This document shows positions 1-7,150 of a stretch of 14,511 bases of DNA, one piece after another. The notes under the pieces are model-generated. The model searched no databases, was not told where the DNA came from, and was given only the letters and a program-made list of their open reading frames with translations. Positions within the stretch are counted from its first letter, which is position 1. The number at the start of each line of letters is the position of its first letter. Origin of the DNA: Candidatus Zipacnadia bacterium (GTDB taxonomy: Bacteria; Armatimonadota; UBA5377; JALGUK01); NCBI GenBank assembly GCA_029820875.1, contig JALGUK010000108.1, positions 1 through 14,511 on the forward strand, given 5' to 3'. Made by a program: the position numbers and the translations under genes.

Positions 1-2
1 TG

Positions 3-380
3 TTTGTCAATTGCACTTTCGACGGACGCAAAGCCGGTGAACTCGGCACCGACACCTGGGGGGCCTTCATGTGCTTCGTAGGCGGAGACAACTTGCAGAA
101 CAGGGACATCACGGTGACGGGCTGCCGGTTTTACGGTATAAGCATCCGCGTGCGAGGGGTATTCCCGGGGGTTAAGTTCCTGTACAACCCCGTCATGGGC
201 GGGGTCGGCAGCGTGTTCATGAGAGTCAAGACGAATCCCGTGGGCGAGTTCCGCGATTCTATCGTGCGCGGGAATCGCTTCATCATTGACGGTAAGCCCG
301 CCAAACGGGTGAACTCTCGGGTCTCGTTCATGGGCAACAGCGTTTTCGAGGACAACGAGCCGGACTGGCGTCCAGATTAG
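3..380 (+). CDS. C-terminal end of a beta-helix-like protein (partial)
   Basis: The frame is open from the left edge and ends at a TAG at 378-380, so about 125 C-terminal residues are visible and the start lies outside the window. The residues form short beta-strand-like repeats with recurring asparagine and glycine turns (FVNCTFDG, VTGCRFYG, VRGNRFIIDG, FMGNSVFEDN). This periodicity is typical of right-handed parallel beta-helix proteins such as pectate-lyase-like or other polysaccharide-acting surface proteins. No catalytic residues can be assigned from this fragment and no membrane segment is seen. It is the only gene on the left that points toward the minus-strand signalling operon. A function beyond the fold is not supported. 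Confidence 0.6.
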   Translation, partial: FVNCTFDGRKAGELGTDTWGAFMCFVGGDNLQNRDITVTGCRFYGISIRVRGVFPGVKFLYNPVMGGVGSVFMRVKTNPVGEFRDSIVRGNRFIIDGKPAKRVNSRVSFMGNSVFEDNEPDWRPD

Positions 381-568
381 GCCGCCGCTTTTCCCACAGT
401 TGAAGACCCGCGGACTTGCTTGGGACTTCATTCACTCCGAAGTGGTGCAGCGGCGATGAACTTATCCTTGTCCTCGTGCTTTCGTGAAAGGGGATAGTCA
501 CTTTGCAGTACGGCCGGGGGCAGGTTTTGCACGATGCTGGATGCCCTATGACTCGGCACCGGAGCGCC
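381..568. other. Convergent intergenic gap, nothing recognised
   Basis: This stretch separates the ends of two convergent genes. I see short open frames without ribosome sites and no convincing terminator hairpin with a T tract on either strand. The only small dyad is a CTTTC/GAAAG pair near 479-490 whose loop is too short to be meaningful. Confidence 0.4.
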
Positions 569-1960
569 TCACGATTGAGACTGTGCTACCGGCGCCGCGT
601 CCTCAGCACAAACCCGGTTTCGTCCTTCGGCCTTCGCCTGGTAGAGTCGCCGGTCTGCGCGCGCCAACACGGAGGCGGCATTGTCTTCGCCGAGCCGCAC
701 AGATGTCACTCCGCAGCTTATCGTAATGGTCAGCGGTTCAGGCACCCCCGCCCACCAGACACGGAGGCTCTCCACGGCCTGCCGCAGCCTCTGTGCAGCT
801 TCGACGGCCTGCTGTTTGCCGGTATGAGGTAGCACCATGACGAATTCCTCTCCGCCGTAACGAGCAACGACATCCGAAGAGCGGGAGAGACGCCGAAGCA
901 GTTTGGCCACCTCGCGCAACACCTTATCCCCGGCTTGGTGGCCGTAGGTATCATTGATGCGCTTGAAGTGGTCCAGGTCCATCATCACAACTGAGACGGG
1001 CCCGCCATACCGCACCGCATGATTCAACTCGGCGGCCATCCGCTGTTCCAACTCGCGCCGGTTACAAAGCCCGGTAAGCGGGTCGGTAATCGCCTCGGTC
1101 TTGGTCGTCTCATATTGCCCTGCGTTTTCAATCGCAAGCGCTGCATGGACCGAGAACGCTTCAAGAACACGTCTGTCGTCGTCATCAAAAGATTGCTCAC
1201 CTGTCTTGTTGAGTACCTCCACACATCCAATCGGCTTTCCCGCACTTCTGATGGGCGTCACAATAAGCGAACGCACCGGATACTCAATCTCCTGCAGAAT
1301 TTCCTTGTAGAATCGAGGGTCGGTCTCAGGCGCATCAACGATAACCGTCTCGTCATGTTCAATAACCCACCCGGCCAGCCCGCTCCCAAGCGGCATCTGC
1401 CTGCCTGCGAGAAGATGAGCTCGCGGCCCTGAGGCTGCACGGAAACGAAGAACACCGGCCGCCTCATCCGCAAGCACTATCGAGGCGGCCTCCGCGTTCA
1501 TAACCGCCGGAGCCTTCTGCACTATCAGCCCAAGGATTTCATTCAGCTCCAGCGTGGAAGACAGCGCGGCCGCTACGTCCACTAAACCTCTCATCTTCGT
1601 CAGCAGTTGCGTGGCTCGCAAGGTAGCGCGGCGGTGCTCGCGGGTTTCCCGCATCGCAAGCGACAAGAACAGTCCCACCAGAGTGGCTGAGAACCCGAAT
1701 GCGACTATCCGCGTGGTCGAGCGGACGGGGATGTTGGCCTCCAGCCCCTCGGTAAACCCAAGCACGAAGTACAATCCAATTGCCAGCAATGATGCGCCTA
1801 TAGCATCGCGAAGGCTCAGCCGGATGCTCGCCTGCAGGATGGGCAGGTAATAGAGCGGGTAAAGCGGACTGTGAAGGCCACCGGTTTCGTAGACGATGGA
1901 TGTGATGAGCAAAGTATCGGTGACAGTATATGGAGGTCGCCACGACGTAGAATGTGGCAA
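569..1960 (-). CDS. Membrane GAF-GGDEF diguanylate cyclase (main frame of a frameshifted gene)
   Basis: Predicted to make cyclic di-GMP from two GTP at the inner membrane. In this 463-residue frame, residues about 11-105 hold hydrophobic segments with a GGL-SPLY-LYYLP motif typical of multi-pass sensor N-termini. A GAF domain covers about 125-285 and a GGDEF domain about 290-455. The active-site motif GGEEF is intact at 369-373, and RSSD at 360-363 fits the product-inhibition I-site (RxxD) at the right distance. DLDHFK and NDTYGH are also present, so a catalytically competent enzyme is expected. Residues 1-10 are probably not native: the upstream frame (see 1926-2156) supplies the first membrane helices, so the ATG at 1960 is unlikely to be the real start. 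It is the last gene of a minus-strand operon, behind a histidine kinase. Confidence 0.9.
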   Translation of the reverse strand: MPHSTSWRPPYTVTDTLLITSIVYETGGLHSPLYPLYYLPILQASIRLSLRDAIGASLLAIGLYFVLGFTEGLEANIPVRSTTRIVAFGFSATLVGLFLSLAMRETREHRRATLRATQLLTKMRGLVDVAAALSSTLELNEILGLIVQKAPAVMNAEAASIVLADEAAGVLRFRAASGPRAHLLAGRQMPLGSGLAGWVIEHDETVIVDAPETDPRFYKEILQEIEYPVRSLIVTPIRSAGKPIGCVEVLNKTGEQSFDDDDRRVLEAFSVHAALAIENAGQYETTKTEAITDPLTGLCNRRELEQRMAAELNHAVRYGGPVSVVMMDLDHFKRINDTYGHQAGDKVLREVAKLLRRLSRSSDVVARYGGEEFVMVLPHTGKQQAVEAAQRLRQAVESLRVWWAGVPEPLTITISCGVTSVRLGEDNAASVLARADRRLYQAKAEGRNRVCAEDAAPVAQSQS

Positions 1961-2156
1961 TCACCACGATGACAGCCAGCGATGTATCGGAGCCCCATGC
2001 GGAAGGCTCGTTCATCGCCACGAAAAGCAGCGCGGTAAGGAGCACCAGTAAGCGCGCAACACCGGCTCCTTGTTCCGCCGCGTTCACAGGGTCGGGTGGG
2101 TCGCCGCGCTGTGTTTCGTGTACTCCGGTATTATTCGTGAGGGGCTTCCGACTCAT
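1926..2156 (-). pseudogene. 5' part of the diguanylate cyclase gene, displaced by a frameshift
   Basis: In the neighbouring frame an ATG at 2154-2156 opens a sequence whose first 35 or so residues are polar and are followed by two hydrophobic segments (LLVLLTALLFVAM and VIVVIATFYVVATSIY). These read straight into the membrane segments of the main frame if one base is skipped at about 1926-1931. The start overlaps the end of the kinase gene by 26 bases and has a ribosome site (GAGAGGTG) six or so bases upstream, as expected of a translationally coupled operon gene. The intact gene would therefore span 569-2156 and encode about 528 residues. Whether the shift is real cannot be told from one sequence. 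Confidence 0.65.
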
Positions 2157-3723
2157 CCAGCACCTCTCGCACCTTGGCCAGCAGTTCGTGCGAGCCGAAG
2201 GGCTTCTGCAACAGGTGTGTACCCTCTGGCAATACGCCGCGGTGTGCAATGGAGTTGTTGGTATAGCCCGACGTATACAGCACCTTCGCATTCGGGCGCA
2301 GCGGCTGGATATGCTCGACCAGTGTCGGCCCGCGCATGTCCGGAAGGACTATGTCCACTATGACAAGATTTATATCTTGGTGCTGTTGGCACAGCCGGAT
2401 GGCCTCCTGGGCGGTCCCCGCTTGCAGTACCGTGTATCCGCTTTCGGCCAGCATCCGGCATGTGATATCGCGCACCTGCTTCTCATCTTCCGTCACGAGT
2501 ATGGTCTCCGTACCTTGAGCGGCTTCCCCGGACTGGGGTGTCTCATCCATCGGCTCGCCGGTTTCGTCCACGCATGGAAGATAGATTTTGAATGTGGTTC
2601 CATGGCCGAGTTCGCTGTAAGCCATGATGTGACCGCCGCTCTGCTTCACTATCCCGTGGACGGTGGAAAGGCCCAGGCCGGTCCCCTCGCCCTTCTTTTT
2701 GGTGGTGAAAAACGGCTCGAAGATGTGTGAAAGAGTCTCCTTGTCCATCCCTGTGCCCGTGTCGGACGCGGCCAGCATCACGTAGTGGCCCGGCGTAACC
2801 TCTACGTGTGTCTGCGTATAGGCCTCATCGAGGACAACGTTTTGGGTCTCGATTATCAATTGGCCGCCTTCGGGCATGGCATCACGCGCGTTTATCACCA
2901 GGTTCATAATGACCTGGGTGATTTGAGTCGGGTCAACCTTTACGTTGCTCAGGTCGGGAGCCAGGACCGTTTTCAGTTCGATGTCCTCCCCGATGACGCG
3001 CTGGAGCATCTTCTCCGCATCAATGACGAGCTGGTTCAGGTCGAGCACCTTGGGTTGGAGTGATTGCTTACGGCCGAAGGCCAGGAGTTGCTGGGTCAAT
3101 TGCGCGGCATTATCGGCGGCGGCCATTATCTGCTCGATATCACTCCGAACCGTCTCCCCCTCGGGCAGATAGGCTAACACCAACTCCGCATACCCGCGGA
3201 TGACTGTCAAGAGATTGTTAAAGTCGTGAGCAATCCCACCAGCCAGGCGTCCGAGGGCCTCGAGCCTCTGTAACTCGAGCAATTGCGTCGTGATTTGGCG
3301 GTGCCGAGTGACGTCACGCAGCGAGATGAAGTAGGCCCTCTCCCCTTTCCATGTCGTGTTCGTCGCAAATATCTCCGCCATAGCCACCTGCCCGTCCGGC
3401 CGAACGACATCGAGTTCTCTCACCTCTCCGGTAACCACGGGGTACTCAAAGGGCTTACCCACCAACTCATCTGCCTTGCGCCCCAGTAAAGTCTCTGCAC
3501 CGGGGTTGGCGAAATGCACGATCTTGTCCAGGCCCGTAACCACTACGCCATCGGCGTGCTTGTTGAGCAGATCGCATATTCTCGCCTCAGCAAGCTTCCA
3601 CTCGCTGAGGTCCATGCCGAAATTGATATGCTCGATAACGCCGGCTGTTTCATCCCGGAACACAGAACTATGCCAGGCAATTATCCAGGATCGGACATTC
3701 GAAATACTCAACCCGCCTGGCAC
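2131..3723 (-). CDS. PAS / hybrid sensor histidine kinase with C-terminal receiver domain
   Basis: Autophosphorylating kinase expected to pass phosphate to its own receiver and possibly on to other proteins. Residues 11-50 look like the second half of a PAS domain whose first half lies in the upstream frame. A full PAS domain is at about 50-145. The HisKA H-box is GGIAHDFNN with phospho-acceptor His166. The ATPase domain shows an N-box (NLVINARDA, Asn278), DTGTGM at 321-326, and the F box and G2 box ([15 protein letters not shown]). The receiver at about 407-525 has acidic residues in TEDE, acceptor Asp457, Thr484 and Lys507. No membrane helix is seen, so it is cytoplasmic. The nominal start is a GTG inside the upstream gene without a good ribosome site. 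I infer that this frame is the rest of a MEDS-PAS-PAS-kinase-receiver protein spanning 2131-4618. The diguanylate cyclase start lies within its 3' end. Confidence 0.92.
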   Translation of the reverse strand: MPGGLSISNVRSWIIAWHSSVFRDETAGVIEHINFGMDLSEWKLAEARICDLLNKHADGVVVTGLDKIVHFANPGAETLLGRKADELVGKPFEYPVVTGEVRELDVVRPDGQVAMAEIFATNTTWKGERAYFISLRDVTRHRQITTQLLELQRLEALGRLAGGIAHDFNNLLTVIRGYAELVLAYLPEGETVRSDIEQIMAAADNAAQLTQQLLAFGRKQSLQPKVLDLNQLVIDAEKMLQRVIGEDIELKTVLAPDLSNVKVDPTQITQVIMNLVINARDAMPEGGQLIIETQNVVLDEAYTQTHVEVTPGHYVMLAASDTGTGMDKETLSHIFEPFFTTKKKGEGTGLGLSTVHGIVKQSGGHIMAYSELGHGTTFKIYLPCVDETGEPMDETPQSGEAAQGTETILVTEDEKQVRDITCRMLAESGYTVLQAGTAQEAIRLCQQHQDINLVIVDIVLPDMRGPTLVEHIQPLRPNAKVLYTSGYTNNSIAHRGVLPEGTHLLQKPFGSHELLAKVREVLDESEAPHE

Positions 3724-4618
3724 CGTCGGTCAACAACCTTTCGCACATGGCCAGCATGTTCGCCCGGTATCTCTCCGGTACGAAATGGTCGCACCACTTT
3801 TTCCCGATGACCTTTTCCGGCGGATACCCAAGGAGCTCATAGCCCCGCTTGTTGACGAACGTAACATTCCCTGTCGGGTCCAAAACCACGATAATCGCGC
3901 CGGTAAGCTCAATGTACCGCTGGGATTTTTCCTTCTCTTGGCGGAGCGTATCACTTGCTCGCTCTTGGGCCAGGATATTATGGAGCCATCTTTGCAACTT
4001 TGCTTCCGGCAGTTCCCAGTCCTTGAGCGCTGCCGGCGGAACGTAGTAACAGTTCTCACAAGCCTCCGTCCCGATGATAACCTTCGGATGAGTGCGTAGG
4101 ACCTCCAGCAGAACCGCGGCGTCGAACCTCCGGCGGTCATACTGGCAAATCGCCAGGCACCGGCTTTCCGGGAAGAACTCGTTCAGCTTCACCTCGTATT
4201 CAATCAGCAGCTTGGAGTCCGGCAGATTCCCGAGGACCCACGTCATCTCACCGCTCACGCGCAAGGCCGTGTAACCCTCGGATATGGCCTGGTCGGTCTG
4301 TTCACGGAGAAATGCAATCATCTTGTCCGGGTCGAAGGCGCCGTTATGCAAGTAGGTATCGTGTGCAGTGACAAGGGACAACTGTCCGTTCGCCAGAGCC
4401 GACTCGACATCCATCTGGTCCGCCCGGAGGTAGTCGAGGATATGCTCGAAATCATGGCTGTCGGCAATATAAATTACCTTCTCCCTGCGTTCCAATCCAT
4501 CCCGAAGAAAGGGAGTCAACACCGCTTGGTGTTCATTTGGGGTTTCATAGAGGAAACAGATATGCTCCCCGGCCTTGAGGTCGGTCAACGCAGTCGCCGC
4601 CTGAGACAATGCCATCAC
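3668..4618 (-). CDS. MEDS sensory domain plus PAS; probable N-terminal half of the hybrid kinase
   Basis: Residues 1 to about 205 match the MEDS (methanogen/methylotroph DcmR sensory) domain: HICFLYETPNEHQAVLTPFL, the GLERREKVIYI strand, GEMTWVLG and a CQYDRRRF motif. These domains sit at the N-terminus of cytoplasmic sensors, some of which respond to small organic compounds. A linker with coiled-coil character (residues about 205-232) leads to a PAS domain from about 233, which breaks off after VEYFECPIL. The missing half ([13 protein letters not shown] and onward) is in the next frame, so this is probably not a separate protein. The start is GTG at 4618 or the adjoining ATG at 4615; the only upstream purine run is GGGGGG, set very close to the start. 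A strong promoter lies about 260 bases upstream. Confidence 0.88.
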   Translation of the reverse strand: MMALSQAATALTDLKAGEHICFLYETPNEHQAVLTPFLRDGLERREKVIYIADSHDFEHILDYLRADQMDVESALANGQLSLVTAHDTYLHNGAFDPDKMIAFLREQTDQAISEGYTALRVSGEMTWVLGNLPDSKLLIEYEVKLNEFFPESRCLAICQYDRRRFDAAVLLEVLRTHPKVIIGTEACENCYYVPPAALKDWELPEAKLQRWLHNILAQERASDTLRQEKEKSQRYIELTGAIIVVLDPTGNVTFVNKRGYELLGYPPEKVIGKKWCDHFVPERYRANMLAMCERLLTDGARRVEYFECPILDNCLA

Positions 4619-4683
4619 CCCCCATTCCGGTGCTATTGGCTGTCTTCAACGCTCCCTCCAGGACTCGGCGCTGCAGGCAGGTC

Positions 4684-4761
4684 CTATTGAAGTATGCCCT
4701 GCCACCAAACCTGGGAATACGTAAGAGCGGCTATAAACGTTGGACGTCCACATGCCATCAC
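4684..4761 (-). CDS. Possible 25-residue leader peptide (weak)
   Basis: A GTG-ATG-GCA start identical in sequence to that of the downstream MEDS gene opens a 25-codon frame ending at TAG (4684-4686). It lies in the operon leader, in a different frame from the MEDS gene. The peptide contains adjacent tryptophans. The only support is the repeated 14-base start region (4609-4622 and 4752-4765), so this is a candidate only. Confidence 0.2.
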   Translation of the reverse strand: MMACGRPTFIAALTYSQVWWQGILQ

Positions 4762-4801
4762 CCCCGAATCTACGGGGAGCCGTCTCGGTACGCACAGAGG
4801 T

Positions 4802-4842
4802 AAGATATGCACTGCTCGGCTTGTCAGCCGACTGCATATCTT
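4802..4842. repeat. Two-tier inverted repeat / hairpin
   Basis: A perfect 10-base outer stem (AAGATATGCA at 4802-4811 with TGCATATCTT at 4833-4842) encloses a perfect 6-base inner stem (TCGGCT at 4816-4821 with AGCCGA at 4826-4831) and a four-base loop. The two tiers are joined by an unequal internal loop (four bases against one). In the minus-strand transcript it would sit about 30 nt after the predicted start. There is no T tract after it on either strand, so it is not a standard terminator. It could be an RNA regulatory element, a stability hairpin or a protein-binding palindrome. Confidence 0.75.
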
Positions 4843-4878
4843 GTCATGGATGGGGGACTAACCCGCTACTGTTATAAC

Positions 4879-4907
4879 ATTATACGTAAACACCACAATT
4901 TATGCAA
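4879..4907 (-). promoter_or_regulatory. Sigma-70-type promoter of the signalling operon
   Basis: On the minus strand, TTGCAT (4907 down to 4902) and TATAAT (4884 down to 4879) are separated by exactly 17 bases. The -10 box is perfect and the -35 box matches four of six. It faces the MEDS/kinase/cyclase genes. No equally good promoter is visible for the divergent receiver gene on the plus strand. Confidence 0.75.
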
Positions 4908-5061
4908 GAGTTCCCCTGTTTTGGGCTTTCAATGAGTGTGAATTGTTTTAAATAAGGGGCCTTTCAGCACAGAAGGAGATTGAGGAAGGGCAGCGAACTA
5001 AGAATTGGGTGCAAAGCATGGTCAGCAGCCGAAAAAGCGATCTTCACGAGGTGACGCGAAC

Positions 5062-5853
5062 ATGGAGTCTGGAGTGAGTATCTTAGTGGTGGACGACGAG
5101 CCCCAGGTGCTTTTGGTCATGTCGAGAATGCTCGAGATGGACGGCTATAAGGTATTCACGGCGACCGACGGCCAGAAGGCGCTCGACACCGCAGCGGACA
5201 CTCCCCTACATGCCGCTATAGTAGACATCCAGATGCCGGGCATGAGCGGCCTGGAGACTATCCGCAGGCTCAAGGATATACAGCCAGAACTCAATATCCT
5301 TGTGTTGACCGGGCAGGCCGGGACGCAGGAGGAGGCCGAAGCGCTCAGACTGGGGGCGGTGGGAGTCGTATGGAAGCCGTTTGTTTCACGCGTGCGGACA
5401 CTCCTGTCCATGCTCGCGGATAAAACACAGGAAGCGGCTCCCGCGGGTGAGAAGGCTGCAGTTGATGTGCTCGTGGTTGACGACGATGAGCAAATTCGGG
5501 AGCTCCTGCAACGATATTTGCTCGGCCAGGGTCACAGCGTGGAGGTCGCATCGAACGGGGAGCAGGCGCTGGAGATGGTTAAGAAGCGGAAGGTGGACGT
5601 TGCAGTTATTGACATCGTGATGGAGCCGTTGGACGGCCTGGAAACATACAGAGCGATAAAGGAGATATCGCCTGAGACCAAGGCGATAATGATTACCGGC
5701 TTCGGGGATTCGGACCTTTCGGTGCTTAAGCGAGGCGACCGGCTCAAGCAGGCACTCGACGAGGGCGCTATCGGCTACCTGAAAAAGCCGATAGAATTGG
5801 CGCGTTTGGGTGAGGCGATAAAGGAGTTGACAAGCGGCAAGAGCGCGGACTAA
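5062..5853 (+). CDS. Tandem receiver-domain protein (two REC domains, no output domain)
   Basis: A 263-residue cytoplasmic response regulator built of two CheY-like receivers. The first (residues 5-120) has Asp11/Asp12, acceptor Asp55 (AIVDIQMPG), Thr83 and Lys105 (WKPF). The second (133-257) has Asp140-142, acceptor Asp184 (VIDIVM), Thr212 and a KKP motif at 241-243. Both appear able to accept phosphate. There is no DNA-binding or enzymatic domain, so it probably works as a phosphate relay, sink or protein-binding switch. The ATG at 5062 is preferred over an upstream in-frame TTG at 5005 because GAGGTGA lies seven bases before it and the receiver fold starts at once. It is transcribed divergently from the hybrid kinase and cyclase, the likely partners. 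Its stop lies 12 bases from the stop of the convergent alanine racemase gene. Confidence 0.92.
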   Translation: MESGVSILVVDDEPQVLLVMSRMLEMDGYKVFTATDGQKALDTAADTPLHAAIVDIQMPGMSGLETIRRLKDIQPELNILVLTGQAGTQEEAEALRLGAVGVVWKPFVSRVRTLLSMLADKTQEAAPAGEKAAVDVLVVDDDEQIRELLQRYLLGQGHSVEVASNGEQALEMVKKRKVDVAVIDIVMEPLDGLETYRAIKEISPETKAIMITGFGDSDLSVLKRGDRLKQALDEGAIGYLKKPIELARLGEAIKELTSGKSAD

Positions 5854-5865
5854 GTGCTACCTCGG

Positions 5866-7011
5866 CTATTGCCCCGTCTCGCCTTCGTAGATGCGTGGGA
5901 CACGCGCACTGACCGTAACGCGGCGCACGGGCAATACCACCTCGTCTCCGACGGTTACCCCAGGGACATCGGTCACATCAAGACTGCACTGCGTCATACT
6001 TATACGGCCGACAATCGGCGCTTGTACGCCCCGAACGGTGGGACAGGCGGGGCCGCCTCGCTTGACCAGCCGCCCGAGCATACGCCGCAACATACGCAGC
6101 GGCCTTCCTGCGCGCTCAATAGTCTGCACCGGCTCGACACCCAGCCCATGCGCGTATCCCACCCGAAGAGCCGCAATCAACGACCTCCTCAGTGCCTTCC
6201 ACTCGCGGCCGTATCCCACCGTACCGCCCCTCGGCACCCGGCGCAGCTCGACGATGCGCGTCTTGAGGCGCCATGTCTCACGCAACGAGAGTTTATGCGG
6301 CACGGAGCTGGAGGGATATTGCCCGTAAAGGAGCGTCCCCACACGCACCATGTCCAGGCATGTCTGGGGCATGGCCAGAAGGGCGGCGCTGTTGGCTGCA
6401 TGTTTGATAGGCGGCTCGACTCCCGCCTCCCGGCAAGCGGTGACGACCTCCCGAAAGCGTCGCCACTGCTCCTCGGCAAAAGAGTTATTGCCTTCGTAGG
6501 CGTTGGCGAAATGCTGCCAGAGGCCTTCGAGTCTTATGCACTCGAGCGGCCAGACGGCTGCGGCGAGGGAGGCCGCGTCCTCAACGGCGACTCCCGAGCG
6601 TCCCATCCCCGTATCCACCTCCAGGTGACAAGGCACCGTAACCCCTTTCGCCTGTGCGGCGGCCGCGAGGTGCTGCGCAGTCTCTAATGAGCCGATGGTG
6701 GGCGTCAGCCGGTAATCCACGACCACGTCGCTTTCCTCAGGCAACAGCGGGGCAAGCAGTAGTATCGTCCCCTGGATTCCACCGTCCCTTAGCTCGACCG
6801 CCTCCTCGACGCTTGTCACCGCCAGCCAGCTCGCACCTGCTTCGAGTACGGCGCGTGCGACGGGAACGGCGCCGTGGCCGTAAGCGTCGGCCTTCACCAC
6901 CGCGGCCAGGTTGGTCTCGTGTGGGAGGATGGAAAGCACCGCGCGCACGTTCTCCCGCACGGCGTCCAGGTCCACCTCGACCCACGTCGTTGCGCTTCTG
7001 TGCGGATTCAC
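5866..7011 (-). CDS. alr: Alanine racemase
   Basis: PLP-dependent enzyme converting L-alanine to D-alanine for peptidoglycan, in the cytoplasm. The 381 residues show the PLP-lysine motif VVKADAYGHG (Lys40), EVDTGMGRSG (131-140), HAANS (204-208), and GYAHG carrying the second catalytic base Tyr286. Two differences from textbook enzymes stand out. The usual Met-Asp-Gln near the active site reads Met339-Thr340-Gln341. The stretch between GDEVVLP and RVPRIY is about 25-30 residues shorter than in classical Alr. I recall similar short variants in Armatimonadota, so this may be a subfamily and not damage. The start is GTG at 7011, with GGAGG about eleven bases upstream, a rather long spacing. It follows the lipoprotein gene by 139 bases containing two palindromes. 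Confidence 0.92.
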   Translation of the reverse strand: MNPHRSATTWVEVDLDAVRENVRAVLSILPHETNLAAVVKADAYGHGAVPVARAVLEAGASWLAVTSVEEAVELRDGGIQGTILLLAPLLPEESDVVVDYRLTPTIGSLETAQHLAAAAQAKGVTVPCHLEVDTGMGRSGVAVEDAASLAAAVWPLECIRLEGLWQHFANAYEGNNSFAEEQWRRFREVVTACREAGVEPPIKHAANSAALLAMPQTCLDMVRVGTLLYGQYPSSSVPHKLSLRETWRLKTRIVELRRVPRGGTVGYGREWKALRRSLIAALRVGYAHGLGVEPVQTIERAGRPLRMLRRMLGRLVKRGGPACPTVRGVQAPIVGRISMTQCSLDVTDVPGVTVGDEVVLPVRRVTVSARVPRIYEGETGQ

Positions 7012-7056
7012 GGCTGCCAGCGCCTCCGAACTTGTGTTGAGCGTACTTCAGGTAGC

Positions 7057-7073
7057 GCGGGCGTCTCGCCCGC
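7057..7073. repeat. Palindrome GCGGGCG/CGCCCGC, dispersed-repeat type
   Basis: A 7-base perfect inverted repeat with a TCT loop, in the gap between the lipoprotein and alanine racemase genes. The wording (GGGCGTCTCGCCCG with GTAGC just before it) resembles short intergenic palindromes found many times in some genomes. Only one copy is visible here, so the dispersed nature is recalled, not shown. Confidence 0.55.
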
Positions 7074-7092
7074 CACGAGACCTACCCCTTTA

Positions 7093-7116
7093 GCCCCCTC
7101 CCCGCGAGGAGGGGGC
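7093..7116. repeat. GC-rich stem-loop between lipoprotein and alr genes
   Basis: GCCCCCTCC (7093-7101) pairs perfectly with GGAGGGGGC (7108-7116) around a six-base loop. It lies about 35 bases after the lipoprotein stop on the minus strand. There is no clear T run after it on that strand, so it may stabilise mRNA or be an intergenic repeat element; a weak terminator role is possible. Confidence 0.6.
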
Positions 7117-7150
7117 CTGGGATGAGGCAACCGCAATGGTGTCAGCAGCT

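Larger units (their letters stand above)
4619..4878 (-). promoter_or_regulatory. Long structured 5' leader of the signalling operon
   Basis: About 250 nt separate the predicted transcription start (near 4872) from the first gene of the minus-strand operon. The leader contains the large hairpin at 4802-4842, a smaller CCCCG/CGGGG hairpin at 4762-4777 with a six-base loop, a perfect 10-base palindrome at 4741-4750, and a GGCAGG/CCTGCC pairing at 4676-4703. It also holds two copies of a 14-base sequence resembling the start region of the first gene. I could not match it to a known riboswitch, including the cyclic di-GMP classes. A regulatory role is inferred from length and structure only. Confidence 0.45.

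Noticed and set aside
484..832. Two plus-strand open frames of 80 and 109 codons
   Set aside because: They are antisense to the well-supported diguanylate cyclase gene, have arginine-rich low-information sequence, and lack ribosome sites.
1954..2730. Plus-strand open frame of 258 codons
   Set aside because: It lies antisense to the kinase and cyclase genes, whose domains are clear; its protein resembles no family and is a mirror of the coding bias.
4646..4837. 63-codon minus-strand frame in the operon leader
   Set aside because: It overlaps the hairpin and has no ribosome site or recognisable sequence; the frame seems incidental.
4802..4842. Hairpin as an intrinsic terminator
   Set aside because: Neither strand has a T tract after the stem.
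4860..4975. Plus-strand promoter for the double receiver gene
   Set aside because: AT-rich boxes such as TAAATA exist, but no acceptable -35 at 16-18 bases was found, so I do not annotate one.
5854..6687. Plus-strand open frame of 277 codons after the double receiver gene
   Set aside because: It is antisense to alanine racemase and has no family-like motifs; long antisense frames are common in GC-rich genes.
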